Shown: positions 17,295 through 26,663 of the stretch, one piece after another | How positions within the stretch are numbered: the first letter of the stretch is position 1 | Layout: every line of letters begins with the position of its first letter | Program-made: the position numbers and the translations under genes | Notes under the pieces: model-generated | Seen by the model: only the letters and a program-made list of their open reading frames with translations | What the model was told of the DNA's origin: nothing | Database searches by the model: none | Assembly (NCBI GenBank): GCA_017883415.1 | Contig: JADGNR010000003.1 | Coordinates: 1-45,908 of the forward strand | Length of the DNA: 45,908 nt | Reading direction: 5' to 3' | Origin: Bryobacteraceae bacterium | GTDB taxonomy: Bacteria > Acidobacteriota > Terriglobia > Bryobacterales > Bryobacteraceae

Positions 17295-18140
17295 TCAATG
17301 ACTTAGGCGCTGGCTGATCTGGGCCGCCACGGTTCGCGCCACGCCGGATTCGGCGCTTTCCAGCTCGGCAGCCGGAATCTCGTAGTTCTCCGCCCAGATC
17401 AGCCGTCCAGAGTGGACGTCGCTGAGGCGTATCGCGATCCGCACCAGGGTCCCGGATTGCCGGGCGGTCCCCTCGACGATGACGTGCAAGCCCAACATGC
17501 GCGCCATCAGAGCGACCGGAATGCCCCAGCGCTCGTAGCGCCGCACGGTGCTCGGCGAGATCAACCGGACCGAGTCGTGCTTCGCGAGTTCGGCGGCCAG
17601 TGTCTCCGTGAACGCCCGCGGGAAACCTGTCCGCTCCAGTTCGGGACCGATGATCTCGATGGTCGCTACCGCCAGAAAAGCCCGCTGCCCCTGGGCGGGA
17701 ACGAATTGTGAAGACTGGTAGAACTGCCAGTACACGAAAGCCGCAAGGAGGAGAGCCCCCACGCCGGCCACCAGCGGCAGAATCGGTCTCCGCTTCGCTG
17801 CCGGCAGCTGTCCGGCGACCTCGTCCTCACCCGCCGTAAACCGGTACCCCCGCCGTGGGACGGTCTCGATGTAGTTCTCCGCGTTTTCCCCCAGCGCTTT
17901 GCGCAGCAGCGAGATATTCCGCGCCAGGCCGATCTCTTCCACCACGCAGTCCGGCCACACCAACTTCATCAACTCGGCCTTCTCGACCACTTGGCCGCGC
18001 CGCTCCAGCAGTACCGCGAGCGTGTCGATCGCCTTGGGCATCAGGAGCACAGGCTCGCCGTCGCGCGACAAGGATCGCTCGGCGGGGTCAAACCGGAACG
18101 GCCCGAAACGATAGACGCGAGCCTGCAACTGCGCGGACAT
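17295..18140 (-). CDS. CadC-like membrane-bound transcriptional regulator
   Basis: 281 residues. Residues 1-105 are an OmpR/PhoB-type winged helix: RVYRFGPFRFDPAERSLSR opens it, PKAIDTLAVLLERRGQVV and the recognition-helix region GLARNISLLRKALGE follow, and YIETVPRRGYRF closes it. One membrane helix (about 122-142) is followed by a periplasmic part resembling the N-terminal domain of TolB-like/CadC proteins (LHVIVEGTARQSGTLVRIAIRL, HSGRLIWAENYE). There is no receiver domain. It would sense an outer signal directly and act on DNA from the membrane. Its neighbours, two membrane proteins and an exported protein, are its likely targets, which is an inference. Confidence 0.85.
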   Translation of the reverse strand: MSAQLQARVYRFGPFRFDPAERSLSRDGEPVLLMPKAIDTLAVLLERRGQVVEKAELMKLVWPDCVVEEIGLARNISLLRKALGENAENYIETVPRRGYRFTAGEDEVAGQLPAAKRRPILPLVAGVGALLLAAFVYWQFYQSSQFVPAQGQRAFLAVATIEIIGPELERTGFPRAFTETLAAELAKHDSVRLISPSTVRRYERWGIPVALMARMLGLHVIVEGTARQSGTLVRIAIRLSDVHSGRLIWAENYEIPAAELESAESGVARTVAAQISQRLSH

Positions 18141-18339
18141 GGCGTTGAGCTTCCACCAATCTTACATTACACTCTGTGCCAACCGCTCAGCTAGCTCCAC
18201 CAATTCCCGTCCCGAACGCCGGACCCTTCCGTGGTCGCGGCACGGGAGAGGGGACGGCGCTCGGGTCGCGCGGCTCCAGCAGACCGCCTCACGCGGCCGA
18301 AAGTCATCTGGGAGATGACCCGTCGGGGCAGGCGGGCGG

Positions 18340-18476
18340 ATTGGGTGGCGCTTCGCGTCGGCCGCGCGTTGCCTTTCGCCGATCCCGTCCAGCGCACGCC
18401 GTTTCGCTTCCATCCGCACGTGGGAGTACCGCGAGAGCATGGCGCGGGAGACGTGGCCGCGAAGCTCATGATTACC
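18340..18476 (-). pseudogene. Tyrosine recombinase remnant (C-terminal end)
   Basis: On the minus strand the text GHVSRAMLSRYSHVRMEAKR can be read, followed by RALDGIGERQRAADAKR. This is the nucleophile-tyrosine end of a site-specific integrase (the MLSRYSH Tyr). Nothing upstream in the same frame resembles the rest of the catalytic domain, so only about 45 codons survive. It lies 150 bases left of the tRNA-end core at 18626, where an integrase gene would be expected. The rest of 18141-18625 holds no gene I can support. Confidence 0.55.
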
Positions 18477-18625
18477 TTGTCGCCGACGCACCGGCGTCTA
18501 ACCGGCAGCGCGGCAAACGGACGCAGCCCGTTGCGTTTTGTATGGCTGTTTTGAGGGAATCTTCCTGCTGGAGCGTTGCGCGTCCTGCCCCGTCCTGCCC
18601 TGTTCCCCGGAAATCTATGAAAACA

Positions 18626-18765
18626 TGGTAGCGCTAACGGGAATCGAACCGAAATGGCGCCAGTTCAGTCCAGTTCAGTTGGGTTTAAGTAGTTGTGTTT
18701 TCAGTACAGTTGGTATTCACGGATGGTCCGAAACACCGCCACGGATCGCCGACGTTGTCACTCGG
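18626..18765 (-). repeat. tRNA 3'-end attachment core with element arm, copy 2
   Basis: Bases 18626-18650 are identical to 15181-15205: a tRNA T-loop, acceptor strand and CCA on the minus strand. The next ~110 bases are related to the arm of copy 1, including TTTCAGTACAGTTGGTATTC and a doubled CAGTTCAG unit. Frames reading across this stretch give spurious peptides that come from antisense tRNA text. The two copies delimit 3.4 kb carrying the CadC-like group and suggest tandem integration of related elements. The stretch 18766-19156 holds no gene. TATAAT at 19007-19012 is a possible -10 for the next gene, without a good -35. Confidence 0.6.
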
Positions 18766-19156
18766 TTGTCACTCGGAGCCTCCTAGACAGGCCAAAAGCA
18801 GGCGCCGAAGAACTGGGGCGCCAGTTTCGCACCGGGTCCAACCTTTGCTGCAGGCCGTCTGCGCACCTCCGCGTTATCAACCGACTCCAACGTGCGTCGC
18901 GGCCCCGAAGTAGGACGGGCCTCCCGCGCGGGAACGCGATTTGACCGTGATCCTCAACAGCTTTGCTTGGTGACGGGGATGAGGAGAACCAGGCCGCAGG
19001 AAGCGGTATAATCCAATCCGGAAGACCGAAACGGCACCCTGGCTGCGCAGGTTGACGGTTTCGCTTCCCGCCGGCGCAACCAGGTTTGCCCGACCTTCGA
19101 CCGGTGTCACCCCGGTCTGCCACAAGACGAAAGCCTGAATCCGAAAGGAGGATCCA

Positions 19157-22100
19157 ATGCGTCGGAGACTCTGCTCGATGCTGTCGCTGGCCACCGTTTC
19201 ATGCACATTGCTCGTCACATCGCGTGCGTATGAGCCCCCTTCCGACCCTGTTTGTAGGCTGACGGACGTCAGTCCCGGGCCCGGCAGCAAGGTTAACCAG
19301 GGCAACTCGGTCTCCGGGAGGATGCTCACCATCAGCGCCACCGGATTGGAGGGTGCCGTTGGGCCACCCACAAGTTGGAGCACGCCGAACCAGGGAGTCA
19401 TCGTTGATCATATCGCCGCCGCGGATAAGGACGGCCGCCTCGTGCTGTTCTACTCCTACCCCGGCAGCGACTGGAAGGCCGTGAACATCCGCGAGAAGAC
19501 CAATGCCACCGTCGCTATTGTGCGTCCGGAGAGCTGGGTATTTCCGGATGGGCAGATTGTTCTGGAGCGCCTGGCAGCGCCGTCCCCAACCGGCGACCTG
19601 CTGCTGTTCACCTGGCATACCGGTAGTGACTGGGCCGTCACGAATCTCACGGCGGCAACGCCCGGCAACAGGAAAATCGTGGGCTCCGTGACCGCCTGGC
19701 AAACGCCGCTTGACGGCAAGATGGTCGAGCATATCGGCGCGCGTGGCATCGACAACCACTTTCTGGTGTTCTGGCGCATTGCCGGCGGCAGCGACTGGGC
19801 AGTAGTCGACGTCACCGCTATCACCAACCAGTTAGTCGGCGGCAGCGGCGCCAGTTGGGCGCTGAACTTGGGACCGGAATGGGTCGAATCGGTGGCTATG
19901 CCGGCCATGAACAACGACCTTGTCGTCTTCGAATTCCGCCCAAGCACCGACTGGCGTGCAACAAACATCGGCCTGAAGAAGATCGCCGGGCCGCCCGTGC
20001 ATTGGCGGGCACCCACCGGCGCCGCCCTCGATTACCTGGCGGCACCCGCGCCCGATGGCGACCTGTTGCTGTTTTCCAAAGAGCCCATCGAGAACACCTG
20101 GCAGGTGTACGACATCTCCGCGCACACGCACCAGCGCGTCAACGGGCCGGTTACCAACTGGAACACGGGCACGGGAGAATCCTGGTGGGAGCATCTCGCC
20201 GGCCGTGGACCGGATGACCGTCTGTATGTGTTCTTCAAGCCCACCGGCGGCGAATGGGATGTCACCGACGTTACGGCCGTGACGGGCGGCTCCATCGCAC
20301 AGGCGCCATCCTCCTGGATGACGTCGAAAGGCTCCTACGCCGGCGAGAACGTCGCCGCGCCCGGTTGGGACGGCCACATGCGCGTCTTCACCTTCGATTC
20401 GGATTGGAGAGTAGCGGATGTCTCGCTCAAGTCCTATGGGAGCACGGTGTACGCGGCGTCTGAAATGGCAGGCGTATGGCGCTCGCGCGATTACGGCGAC
20501 AACTGGCAGCAGATGGTTCGCCCGCAGCCTGCGCCCACGGGAACCACCACCGGTGGGCTCGACGCGCCCATAGCGCTCGACCTCGCGGTGTCGCCTTCCG
20601 ACCCGAACCTCGTCTTGGCTGCGACCGGCCTCGATCACCGCAACCCATCCCTGGCCGGCATCTATCGCTCGACCGATGCCGGCGAGTCGTGGACCCTGGT
20701 CCATCAGTTCTTCTGCCCGGATGACAGCAGCCCAACCGGCAAGGCGGTCCAGCCTGTTTCGCAGATTATGTTTGCACCCGGCAATCCGAAAATGATCTAC
20801 GCGGCGGGCGGCTGTGCCGTCGCGATGAGCGACAATCGCGGCGAGCCCGGTAGTTGGAGTGAGTTCGCCCCTACGGAGGTCGCTGTCGGTCGCCGGATCT
20901 GGCATTTCGCCGTTACTCCGGAGCTTGCCGGCGAAAAGCGGAGCGGTTACGCCTGCGGAGATTCGGCCCTCTGGTACTTCTCGCATTCCACCGCCGGCGC
21001 TCACTGGCAGTGGGTTCTCGACGAGACCACCGCGACCCGGTTACCGGAGAATTTCTGCAACCTCACCACGCATGAAAACGGCCTGGCGGCCCAACTGTTG
21101 GCTCTCGAACCGGGCAACCCCGACCATGTGTACCTTGCCGTGCTGAACCACGCGAACGGGCCGAGTTATTTCCACCCCGTGGATGGCGGACCGCAAGGCG
21201 TGCACGCGAACATCAGGATCATATATACCGCCAACGCGGCATATGCTCCGGGCGACCCCGTAATCTGGCCTCCCGACCTCGTTTCCCCACACCCTGCCGT
21301 GAACACCAAGCTCACTCACGACGCCAAGGTCCGTTTCGTCGACAAGCCTCCTTACAACGGCCATTGGGACCCCGGCGAGACGCTCGTATATGACTTGAAT
21401 GACGACCAGCAGTTCAGCGCCATCTCCGCTGATCTCAACGAACAAGTGCTCCTCGGCGGCGCGCCCGCGGTTGGCGACACGCTTTCCGGCGACCCGAATT
21501 TGAAATTTCTGGACACGGGTGGGCTCTTGGCGCCGCGCGGCGCAGGGGAAGGGTCGCTGTGGTTCGGAGATTTCTCCGGCTTTAATCCCGATAAGCCCGC
21601 CGCGGGCAAGGTCAACTGGGAGAATCTTCCGGGGCCGCCGCTCTACTGGGGGGGAGGATCGACCCCTAGCGGACGGTCCTATGTATTCACGCACCAGGTG
21701 AAAGATACATTCCTGGTCTTCTTCTCGAACCGGGACTCGGTCCACGTAAGCGTCGGCAAACCCGCTGCCGGAAGCTGGCATCGTCTGGGCGGTCGCGATG
21801 CCTCCGAAAGCAAGCGCCTCAACGACCTCAAGAACGTTTTCGAGCTCCACGTCGACCCTCATGGCCTCGCCGTGTCCCCGGATTTTGAGCTCTCGCTCCT
21901 GCCCTCGGACCAGCCCGCGCCTTACAACGAGAATTCCGAGCTTCCCCGCATCCTCCCTCCCACTACCGCGGACATCCCCGTGAAAACCAATTGCCACGGT
22001 AGGGTCTGGATGACCAATGATGGTGGCGTGTACCGCAGCGAGGACTGTGGCCGGACCTGGATCCTGCCACAGACGGGACCGCACACCCTGGCGATTCACA

Positions 22101-23203
22101 ACATCGCGGTAATCCCGGGTAAGCAGCTTCCGTTTGGCCAGAGCGTTCCCCCGGCGCTGTATTTCGGAGGCGGCGACAATGCCGATTTCTTCAGCCTGGA
22201 TGGAGGTAAAACCTGGCGCACCGCCTCCAATGACTGCGGAGACTGCGACGTCTGGTATACCGACCCGGCGCAGCCCGGCCGCCTCTGGCGTCACCCGGGC
22301 GGAGGGAGCGAGGCGTTCCGGTTGTTCGTGAGTTCCGGAGCGCCTGACCCTACGTCGGGCATTCTCATGCAGGTGGTGAATTATCCTCCGCCGCCGGACG
22401 GCAGCAAGATGGAGCGGATCACGGATGCCGTCCTGCCGGGAGATACCGTGCATAACCGCGGCGGCAGGCCGATCGTCCGGACGCTCGCGACCGAGAGTGC
22501 TCTGCCAAACGGCGACTACATTACCATCCAGCAAATCGACACCCCCGCGCCGGCCACCCCGCGCCGGATTCTGCTTCGCGCACGAGACAGCCTGAATAGC
22601 TACTTGCCTTGGCAGAAGGTCGGGCCTGACCTTCCGCCGTCCGTGTTCTTCGCCCAGGCGTCCGGTGGCCATACCGATACCGTGTTTTATGCGGGCAACG
22701 AAACCGGCCTCTGGCGATGGCCGCCCCTGAGCGGCAACCTGAAAAGCAAGAACTGGCAGCAAATCGTCCCCGGCGGTGGCGCTACCCGGGCAACACGCTT
22801 CTTCGTGAACCCCTACGACAGCCGCGAAATCTACCTGCTGGACGAGGGCACGATCCGCCACTCCACGAACGGAGGCTTGACATGGCCGGCCGATCCGAAC
22901 CTGGAGACTGCACTCTCGGATCACGGCGCTTTCCGGCATGAGTGTTTCAGTACCGTCTGCATTCTGAACGACATGATCTTCGACCACGCCTCGCCGAAGA
23001 TACGGTTCGCGATGGGACTCGCGGGCGTTTTCTATTCCGAAGGCCGCGGCAACCACTGGACGCGCCTGCTCGATACTCGTGCGCTACCCGGCCGTCCCCG
23101 CGCTGCTTTCTTCGACAATCTGACCAATCCAAATGAGCGGACTCTCTACATCGCGGTGGAGGGCCGCGGCGTCATGCGCTGTGATCTGACAGCGTCGCGA
23201 TAA
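19157..23203 (+). CDS. Large secreted double beta-propeller protein
   Basis: 1,348 residues. AAAGGAGGATCC before the ATG is an excellent ribosome-binding site. Residues 1-24 form a signal peptide. Residues ~60-430 hold seven repeats of about 50-56 residues with the pattern W..P...v..iAA...dG.L.lF....sdW.v.dvt (for example DGRLVLFYSYPGSDWKAVNI and DGDLLLFSKEP), which suggests a seven-bladed lectin-like propeller. From ~435 the protein turns into BNR/VPS10-type repeats with Asp-boxes SRDYGDNW, STDAGESW, SEDCGRTW, SLDGGKTW and STNGGLTW, a second, larger propeller. No catalytic residue pattern of sialidases is evident. A carbohydrate- or protein-binding extracellular role is inferred. Confidence 0.8.
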   Translation: MRRRLCSMLSLATVSCTLLVTSRAYEPPSDPVCRLTDVSPGPGSKVNQGNSVSGRMLTISATGLEGAVGPPTSWSTPNQGVIVDHIAAADKDGRLVLFYSYPGSDWKAVNIREKTNATVAIVRPESWVFPDGQIVLERLAAPSPTGDLLLFTWHTGSDWAVTNLTAATPGNRKIVGSVTAWQTPLDGKMVEHIGARGIDNHFLVFWRIAGGSDWAVVDVTAITNQLVGGSGASWALNLGPEWVESVAMPAMNNDLVVFEFRPSTDWRATNIGLKKIAGPPVHWRAPTGAALDYLAAPAPDGDLLLFSKEPIENTWQVYDISAHTHQRVNGPVTNWNTGTGESWWEHLAGRGPDDRLYVFFKPTGGEWDVTDVTAVTGGSIAQAPSSWMTSKGSYAGENVAAPGWDGHMRVFTFDSDWRVADVSLKSYGSTVYAASEMAGVWRSRDYGDNWQQMVRPQPAPTGTTTGGLDAPIALDLAVSPSDPNLVLAATGLDHRNPSLAGIYRSTDAGESWTLVHQFFCPDDSSPTGKAVQPVSQIMFAPGNPKMIYAAGGCAVAMSDNRGEPGSWSEFAPTEVAVGRRIWHFAVTPELAGEKRSGYACGDSALWYFSHSTAGAHWQWVLDETTATRLPENFCNLTTHENGLAAQLLALEPGNPDHVYLAVLNHANGPSYFHPVDGGPQGVHANIRIIYTANAAYAPGDPVIWPPDLVSPHPAVNTKLTHDAKVRFVDKPPYNGHWDPGETLVYDLNDDQQFSAISADLNEQVLLGGAPAVGDTLSGDPNLKFLDTGGLLAPRGAGEGSLWFGDFSGFNPDKPAAGKVNWENLPGPPLYWGGGSTPSGRSYVFTHQVKDTFLVFFSNRDSVHVSVGKPAAGSWHRLGGRDASESKRLNDLKNVFELHVDPHGLAVSPDFELSLLPSDQPAPYNENSELPRILPPTTADIPVKTNCHGRVWMTNDGGVYRSEDCGRTWILPQTGPHTLAIHNIAVIPGKQLPFGQSVPPALYFGGGDNADFFSLDGGKTWRTASNDCGDCDVWYTDPAQPGRLWRHPGGGSEAFRLFVSSGAPDPTSGILMQVVNYPPPPDGSKMERITDAVLPGDTVHNRGGRPIVRTLATESALPNGDYITIQQIDTPAPATPRRILLRARDSLNSYLPWQKVGPDLPPSVFFAQASGGHTDTVFYAGNETGLWRWPPLSGNLKSKNWQQIVPGGGATRATRFFVNPYDSREIYLLDEGTIRHSTNGGLTWPADPNLETALSDHGAFRHECFSTVCILNDMIFDHASPKIRFAMGLAGVFYSEGRGNHWTRLLDTRALPGRPRAAFFDNLTNPNERTLYIAVEGRGVMRCDLTASR

Positions 23204-23456
23204 TACTCAAGCCCGCGACGATTCTTGACGACCCGACTGAGGTGCGCTGGCACCAATTCAGCGTGCCCGCCGTTCGGATTTCTTGTTCTCCGCACTTTTG
23301 TGGCGGCCCTTGTCGGCAACCCGATTCCTACGGGAGTCCTCCAGACCCTTTGGGAATCCCACTTGTGTGCGCTTGGTTCCTTGACGGCTCGCTTTCCTCG
23401 TGCCGGGGCAAGCGAGCTTTAAGCAGCGACCGCCTCGCCTTGCGTCCCTGCCCGGC

Positions 23457-23696
23457 TCACTGGATCGTGGCGCTGAAGTCTGGCTCCCCACCGCGCTGCG
23501 CCATATGCGCAATCACCTGACGGGCGATGTCGACCCAAAACGAACCGACCGGCATGTGGGCATACTTCTTGCGGGCGTAATCCATCCCGATACCGTGGGA
23601 TTGCGCGATGAACGCCACCGCCAGGTAGCGTGCGACCTGCAGTTCGTGATCCAGGTCTCGGTCGGAGTCCCTGTCAGGGTTTGCCTTTCTGGCCAT
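23457..23696 (-). CDS. Small hypothetical protein downstream of an integrase remnant
   Basis: 79 residues from an ATG at 23696 to a TGA. The protein is hydrophilic, starts MARKANPDRDSDRD and contains HELQVARYLAVAFIAQSHGI and RQVIAHMAQRGGEPDFS. It begins eight bases after the end of the integrase remnant, so it was probably its operon partner. I do not recognise a family. The 253 bases between the double-propeller gene and this one contain nothing I can support. Confidence 0.4.
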   Translation of the reverse strand: MARKANPDRDSDRDLDHELQVARYLAVAFIAQSHGIGMDYARKKYAHMPVGSFWVDIARQVIAHMAQRGGEPDFSATIQ

Positions 23697-23704
23697 AACG
23701 CTCT

Positions 23705-23944
23705 TCAGTTTACGCCCGCGGATTTCTCGCTGCGCGCTCGCTGCATGATGGCGTCCCAAGATTGGGCGGCGGCATGGTCCTTGCCGCGGATGGCGTGCGC
23801 GTAGATGTCGGCGGTTGTGCGTACCGAGGAGTGGCCGAGACGCGCGGCGATGGTCGCGAGGTCCACGCCCTCGGCCAGCAGCAGGCTCGCATGGCTGTGC
23901 CGCAGGACGTGGAGAGAGGCGCCTTTGGGCAGGCCCAGCTTGCG
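23705..23944 (-). pseudogene. Tyrosine recombinase/integrase, C-terminal catalytic fragment
   Basis: The frame from about 23944 to the TGA at 23705 reads LGLPKGASLHVLRHSHASLL, then ARLGHSSVRTTADIYAHAI. These are the second and third catalytic boxes of phage-type integrases: HxLRH, GH and the nucleophile Tyr. The N-terminal SAM-like domain and the first catalytic Arg box are missing: upstream codons turn into unrelated, frame-disturbed sequence. The product would be inactive. Bases 23945-24362 otherwise hold only a GGGGACT-type repeat. Confidence 0.8.
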
Positions 23945-24073
23945 GCAGCCTGGCTGCGCCACCGTTCGCGCACAGTTCGCCCACGTTGCACCCCGGCGCG
24001 GCGAGGCGGCCCGTCCTACCAGGTCGCCCGGCGCAAGGCGCGCGACTGTTGCGACGGAGCCTTCGCGAAGCAC

Positions 24074-24096
24074 TGGGGGGATTCTGGGGGGACTCC
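24074..24096 (+). repeat. Paired GGGGGGA-type motif beside the integrase remnant
   Basis: TGGGGGGATTCTGGGGGGAC is a direct repeat of TGGGGGGA with an 11-base period. Similar pairs occur at 28688-28709 and 44049-44069 (both on the minus strand) and at 44385-44408, each beside a tRNA-half or recombinase remnant. It may be an integrase arm-binding site. The remaining bases up to 24362 show nothing supportable. Confidence 0.4.
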
Positions 24097-24362
24097 GGCG
24101 TCCACGGATGGGTAAATTCGAGCAAGGATGGGTAATTCCAAATTTCAGCCGGCGCTCGGCCGCGAGGCCGCAACCGGCGTGTTCAGTAGGGGATGCGTTG
24201 AAAAGGAAGGACTTAATTTGGCTCCCCACAAACCATGGTTTCCAACCGCCCCTCCGCGGCGCGAGCCATTGAGCGTAAAGGACGAGGCCCCTCGGTGCTT
24301 GATCCTATTCACTTCCATCGCCGGTCGCAATTACGGGAAGCGGCCTGCGCGCGCATGCTAGA

Positions 24363-25649
24363 ATGGCCCGGATAATGGAAGTTCGCTCCTTCAGACCAAT
24401 GATATGCCTGCTATTGGCGCTGCTCTGCATAATCGCATATGCTCCGACGCTTTCCATCCCCCTACTCGAAGACGACTACCCCAATATCGGCATGGCACAG
24501 GACTGGGGCTCTTTTTCAGCTTTGGCGCGTCTGCTTCATAATCCCGTGCTGCGCCCCAGAGCCACCAGTTGGTGGACCATGTTCGCGCTGTGGCGGAGCT
24601 TTCAATTGGCGCCGCTTCCGTATCGTGTCGCCGGCCTCTTGCTCCACATTGCGAATACACTGTTGTTGTATTGGCTCGCATTGAAGTGGCCGCCCATGCG
24701 CTCCGCCGCCATGTTTGCCGCTGCGCTCTTCGCGGTTAACGAACGTCCTCAGGAAGCCGTCATGTGGTTGTCGGGCATGACCGAACCATTCCAGTTCTTC
24801 TTCGGGATTGGGGCCGTGCTGTGCTGGTTGCAGGCGGAAGGGCGGCGAACCGCCTGGTTGTGGCGAACGGCTGGCCTGGTTCTCTTTGTTTTCGCGCTCC
24901 TTTCGAAAGAGTCGGCGATAATCCTGCTTCCGTTCTTTCTGCTCACTACGCCCCGGTCGGCCTGGCGATCGTCCGTCCCGCGCTGGATCCCATTGCTGGT
25001 ACTGACTGCTTTGGGGGTGGCGGCCATAGTGGCAACAAGATCGTACTCGTTCCGTTTCACTAGTATTTCACTCCACGCCCCTTTTTGGATCACCTGGCCG
25101 CGCAGTTTTTCGCGACTATTGTGGCCGTGGGGTTGGTTTGCTCTGGCAGTCATCGCCTGGCAGTGGCGGGATCGCGATTTGAAGAAGGCAGGGATGCTCG
25201 CCCTCGTCTGGATCGGCATCGGACTGGCGCCCTATAGCTTCCTCACGTTTCCCTACTCCACCCAGATTCCCAGCCGGCAAACCTATCTGGCCAGCGCCGG
25301 TGTGGCGCTTCTCTTTGGCCTGTCCCTCGCGCAGTTGTCCGGCAACGCGCCGCGCGCGCACATCGTTGTGCCATGCGTGGTTGCGTTGATGCTCATCCAT
25401 AACGTCGGCTGGATCTGGATCAAGAAGCGCGGCCAATTCCTGCGGCGCGCCGAGCCCACCGAACAACTGATCCGGCTGGCGCGTGAAACCAGCGGCCCGA
25501 TCTGGGTACAGTGCTATCCGCGGATAGATCTGATCGCTATCGAAGCGGTCCGTTTGGCTGCCGGACGTCCACCTTCCGGGCTTGTCTGGAGCGAAGCGGA
25601 GGCAAAGGAACGCGGCGCGACCGCCGTCTTCTGCTACCACGAGCGTTGA
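24363..25649 (+). CDS. GT-C-like multi-pass membrane protein
   Basis: 428 residues, about ten membrane helices. After the first helix a luminal/periplasmic loop carries LLEDDYPNI with a paired Asp, as in GT-C glycosyltransferases using polyprenyl-phosphate sugars. FALLSKESAIILLPFFLL resembles the Ser-Lys-Glu segment of TMTC/protein-O-mannosyltransferase-like proteins. The C-terminal ~60 residues are soluble. The ATG at 24363 overlaps a TAGAAT -10-like hexamer (24359-24364), so the in-frame ATG at 24375 may be the real start. The stop lies six bases from that of the convergent glycosyltransferase gene. Together they could make and use a lipid-linked sugar, an inference from this pairing. Confidence 0.65.
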   Translation: MARIMEVRSFRPMICLLLALLCIIAYAPTLSIPLLEDDYPNIGMAQDWGSFSALARLLHNPVLRPRATSWWTMFALWRSFQLAPLPYRVAGLLLHIANTLLLYWLALKWPPMRSAAMFAAALFAVNERPQEAVMWLSGMTEPFQFFFGIGAVLCWLQAEGRRTAWLWRTAGLVLFVFALLSKESAIILLPFFLLTTPRSAWRSSVPRWIPLLVLTALGVAAIVATRSYSFRFTSISLHAPFWITWPRSFSRLLWPWGWFALAVIAWQWRDRDLKKAGMLALVWIGIGLAPYSFLTFPYSTQIPSRQTYLASAGVALLFGLSLAQLSGNAPRAHIVVPCVVALMLIHNVGWIWIKKRGQFLRRAEPTEQLIRLARETSGPIWVQCYPRIDLIAIEAVRLAAGRPPSGLVWSEAEAKERGATAVFCYHER

Positions 25650-25655
25650 GAAACA

Positions 25656-26663
25656 TCATTGCGCGGCTTGTCCTCCGAACCGCTCGTCCTGCCTGGGAAA
25701 AACTCTGCGGACGCTGCCGACGAAATAGGGGCAGTCGCGGATCGGAAGAAAGCCGACGCTGTTGCGGGCGCCGATCACCGTGAACACCAGGATCAGGGTG
25801 ATCGGGATGGCCTGCAATAGAATGATTCCCAGAATCGCTGCGAGGTAGACGCACAGGTTCAGGATGCCTGGACTGCTAGTGAAACGTACGCTCAGTCCGG
25901 CCGCCACCACCACCACTTCCAGCAGCAGAGCCAACGCAATCACAACCAGCAGCCGCGCGCCCACGATGTCGCCATATACGAAGAACGCGCTGAGTCCGTG
26001 CAGTAGCAGTGCGATGAAATTCATGCTGGACTTGCCGGACAGACGCTTCCCGCGAGCAATGGGAATCGACTCGAATCGTAAACGCGAGCGGATCACGGCA
26101 GCCGCGTAATGATTCCATATCTCGGGCACAACCACCAGGCGGCCCAGGCTTTCAAAAGGGATGATGCTGAAATTCCCTACCCGCACCGAGTCACCCGTCA
26201 GCAACCAATGCAGCAGCCGGTAGACATGGTAAAGAAAGCGTAACATGACCCGTTCCAACCGTTTTGCGCGCGCCGCGAATATGATGGAGCGCCCACCGTC
26301 CTGCTGGAACTTCTCCGCCAGCATGCGGATGTCCGCGGGACGGTCTTCGCCATCGGCGTCCATCACAACTACGGACCGGCAGGAGACATTCTGATACACG
26401 TGCACCAGCCCTACGGCAATGGCGCGCTGATGGCCCAGGTTCCTTCGAAGGCTGAGAATGTCGATGGCCCGCAGCGCGGTGAACTGCCGCTCCGCAAATC
26501 CCTCGGGCGCCGGCAGCGACGAACCGTCGTCGATGAACAGGACCTCGGCGGGCATCCCGCATTCTCCCATCGCCAGATCCAGGTCCCGGAGCAGCAAATC
26601 GCCCGCCTCCCAATCGTTGAACAGGGGAATCAGAATGACAGTCCGGTCCTGGGGCGTGCTCAT
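25656..26663 (-). CDS. Family-2 glycosyltransferase, DPM1/ArnC-like with C-terminal membrane helices
   Basis: 335 residues from the ATG at 26663. The GT-A core shows VILIPLFNDW at the first strand, VLFIDDGSS (nucleotide-binding Asp pair, residues 42-50), LRRNLGHQRAIAVGL, and VVVMDADGEDRPADI with the metal-binding DAD at 102-104. This is the pattern of enzymes that transfer a sugar from a nucleotide to polyprenyl phosphate. Two hydrophobic helices in the last third (about 230-260 and 275-300) anchor it. An upstream extension of the open frame to 26801 lacks features of the family. It probably supplies the convergent GT-C-like protein. Confidence 0.8.
   Translation of the reverse strand: MSTPQDRTVILIPLFNDWEAGDLLLRDLDLAMGECGMPAEVLFIDDGSSLPAPEGFAERQFTALRAIDILSLRRNLGHQRAIAVGLVHVYQNVSCRSVVVMDADGEDRPADIRMLAEKFQQDGGRSIIFAARAKRLERVMLRFLYHVYRLLHWLLTGDSVRVGNFSIIPFESLGRLVVVPEIWNHYAAAVIRSRLRFESIPIARGKRLSGKSSMNFIALLLHGLSAFFVYGDIVGARLLVVIALALLLEVVVVAAGLSVRFTSSPGILNLCVYLAAILGIILLQAIPITLILVFTVIGARNSVGFLPIRDCPYFVGSVRRVFPRQDERFGGQAAQ

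Noticed and set aside
18538-18786. Open frame reading LTGIEP near 18630
   Set aside because: Also antisense text of the tRNA T-arm and acceptor end. The same repeat gives different frames in its two copies.
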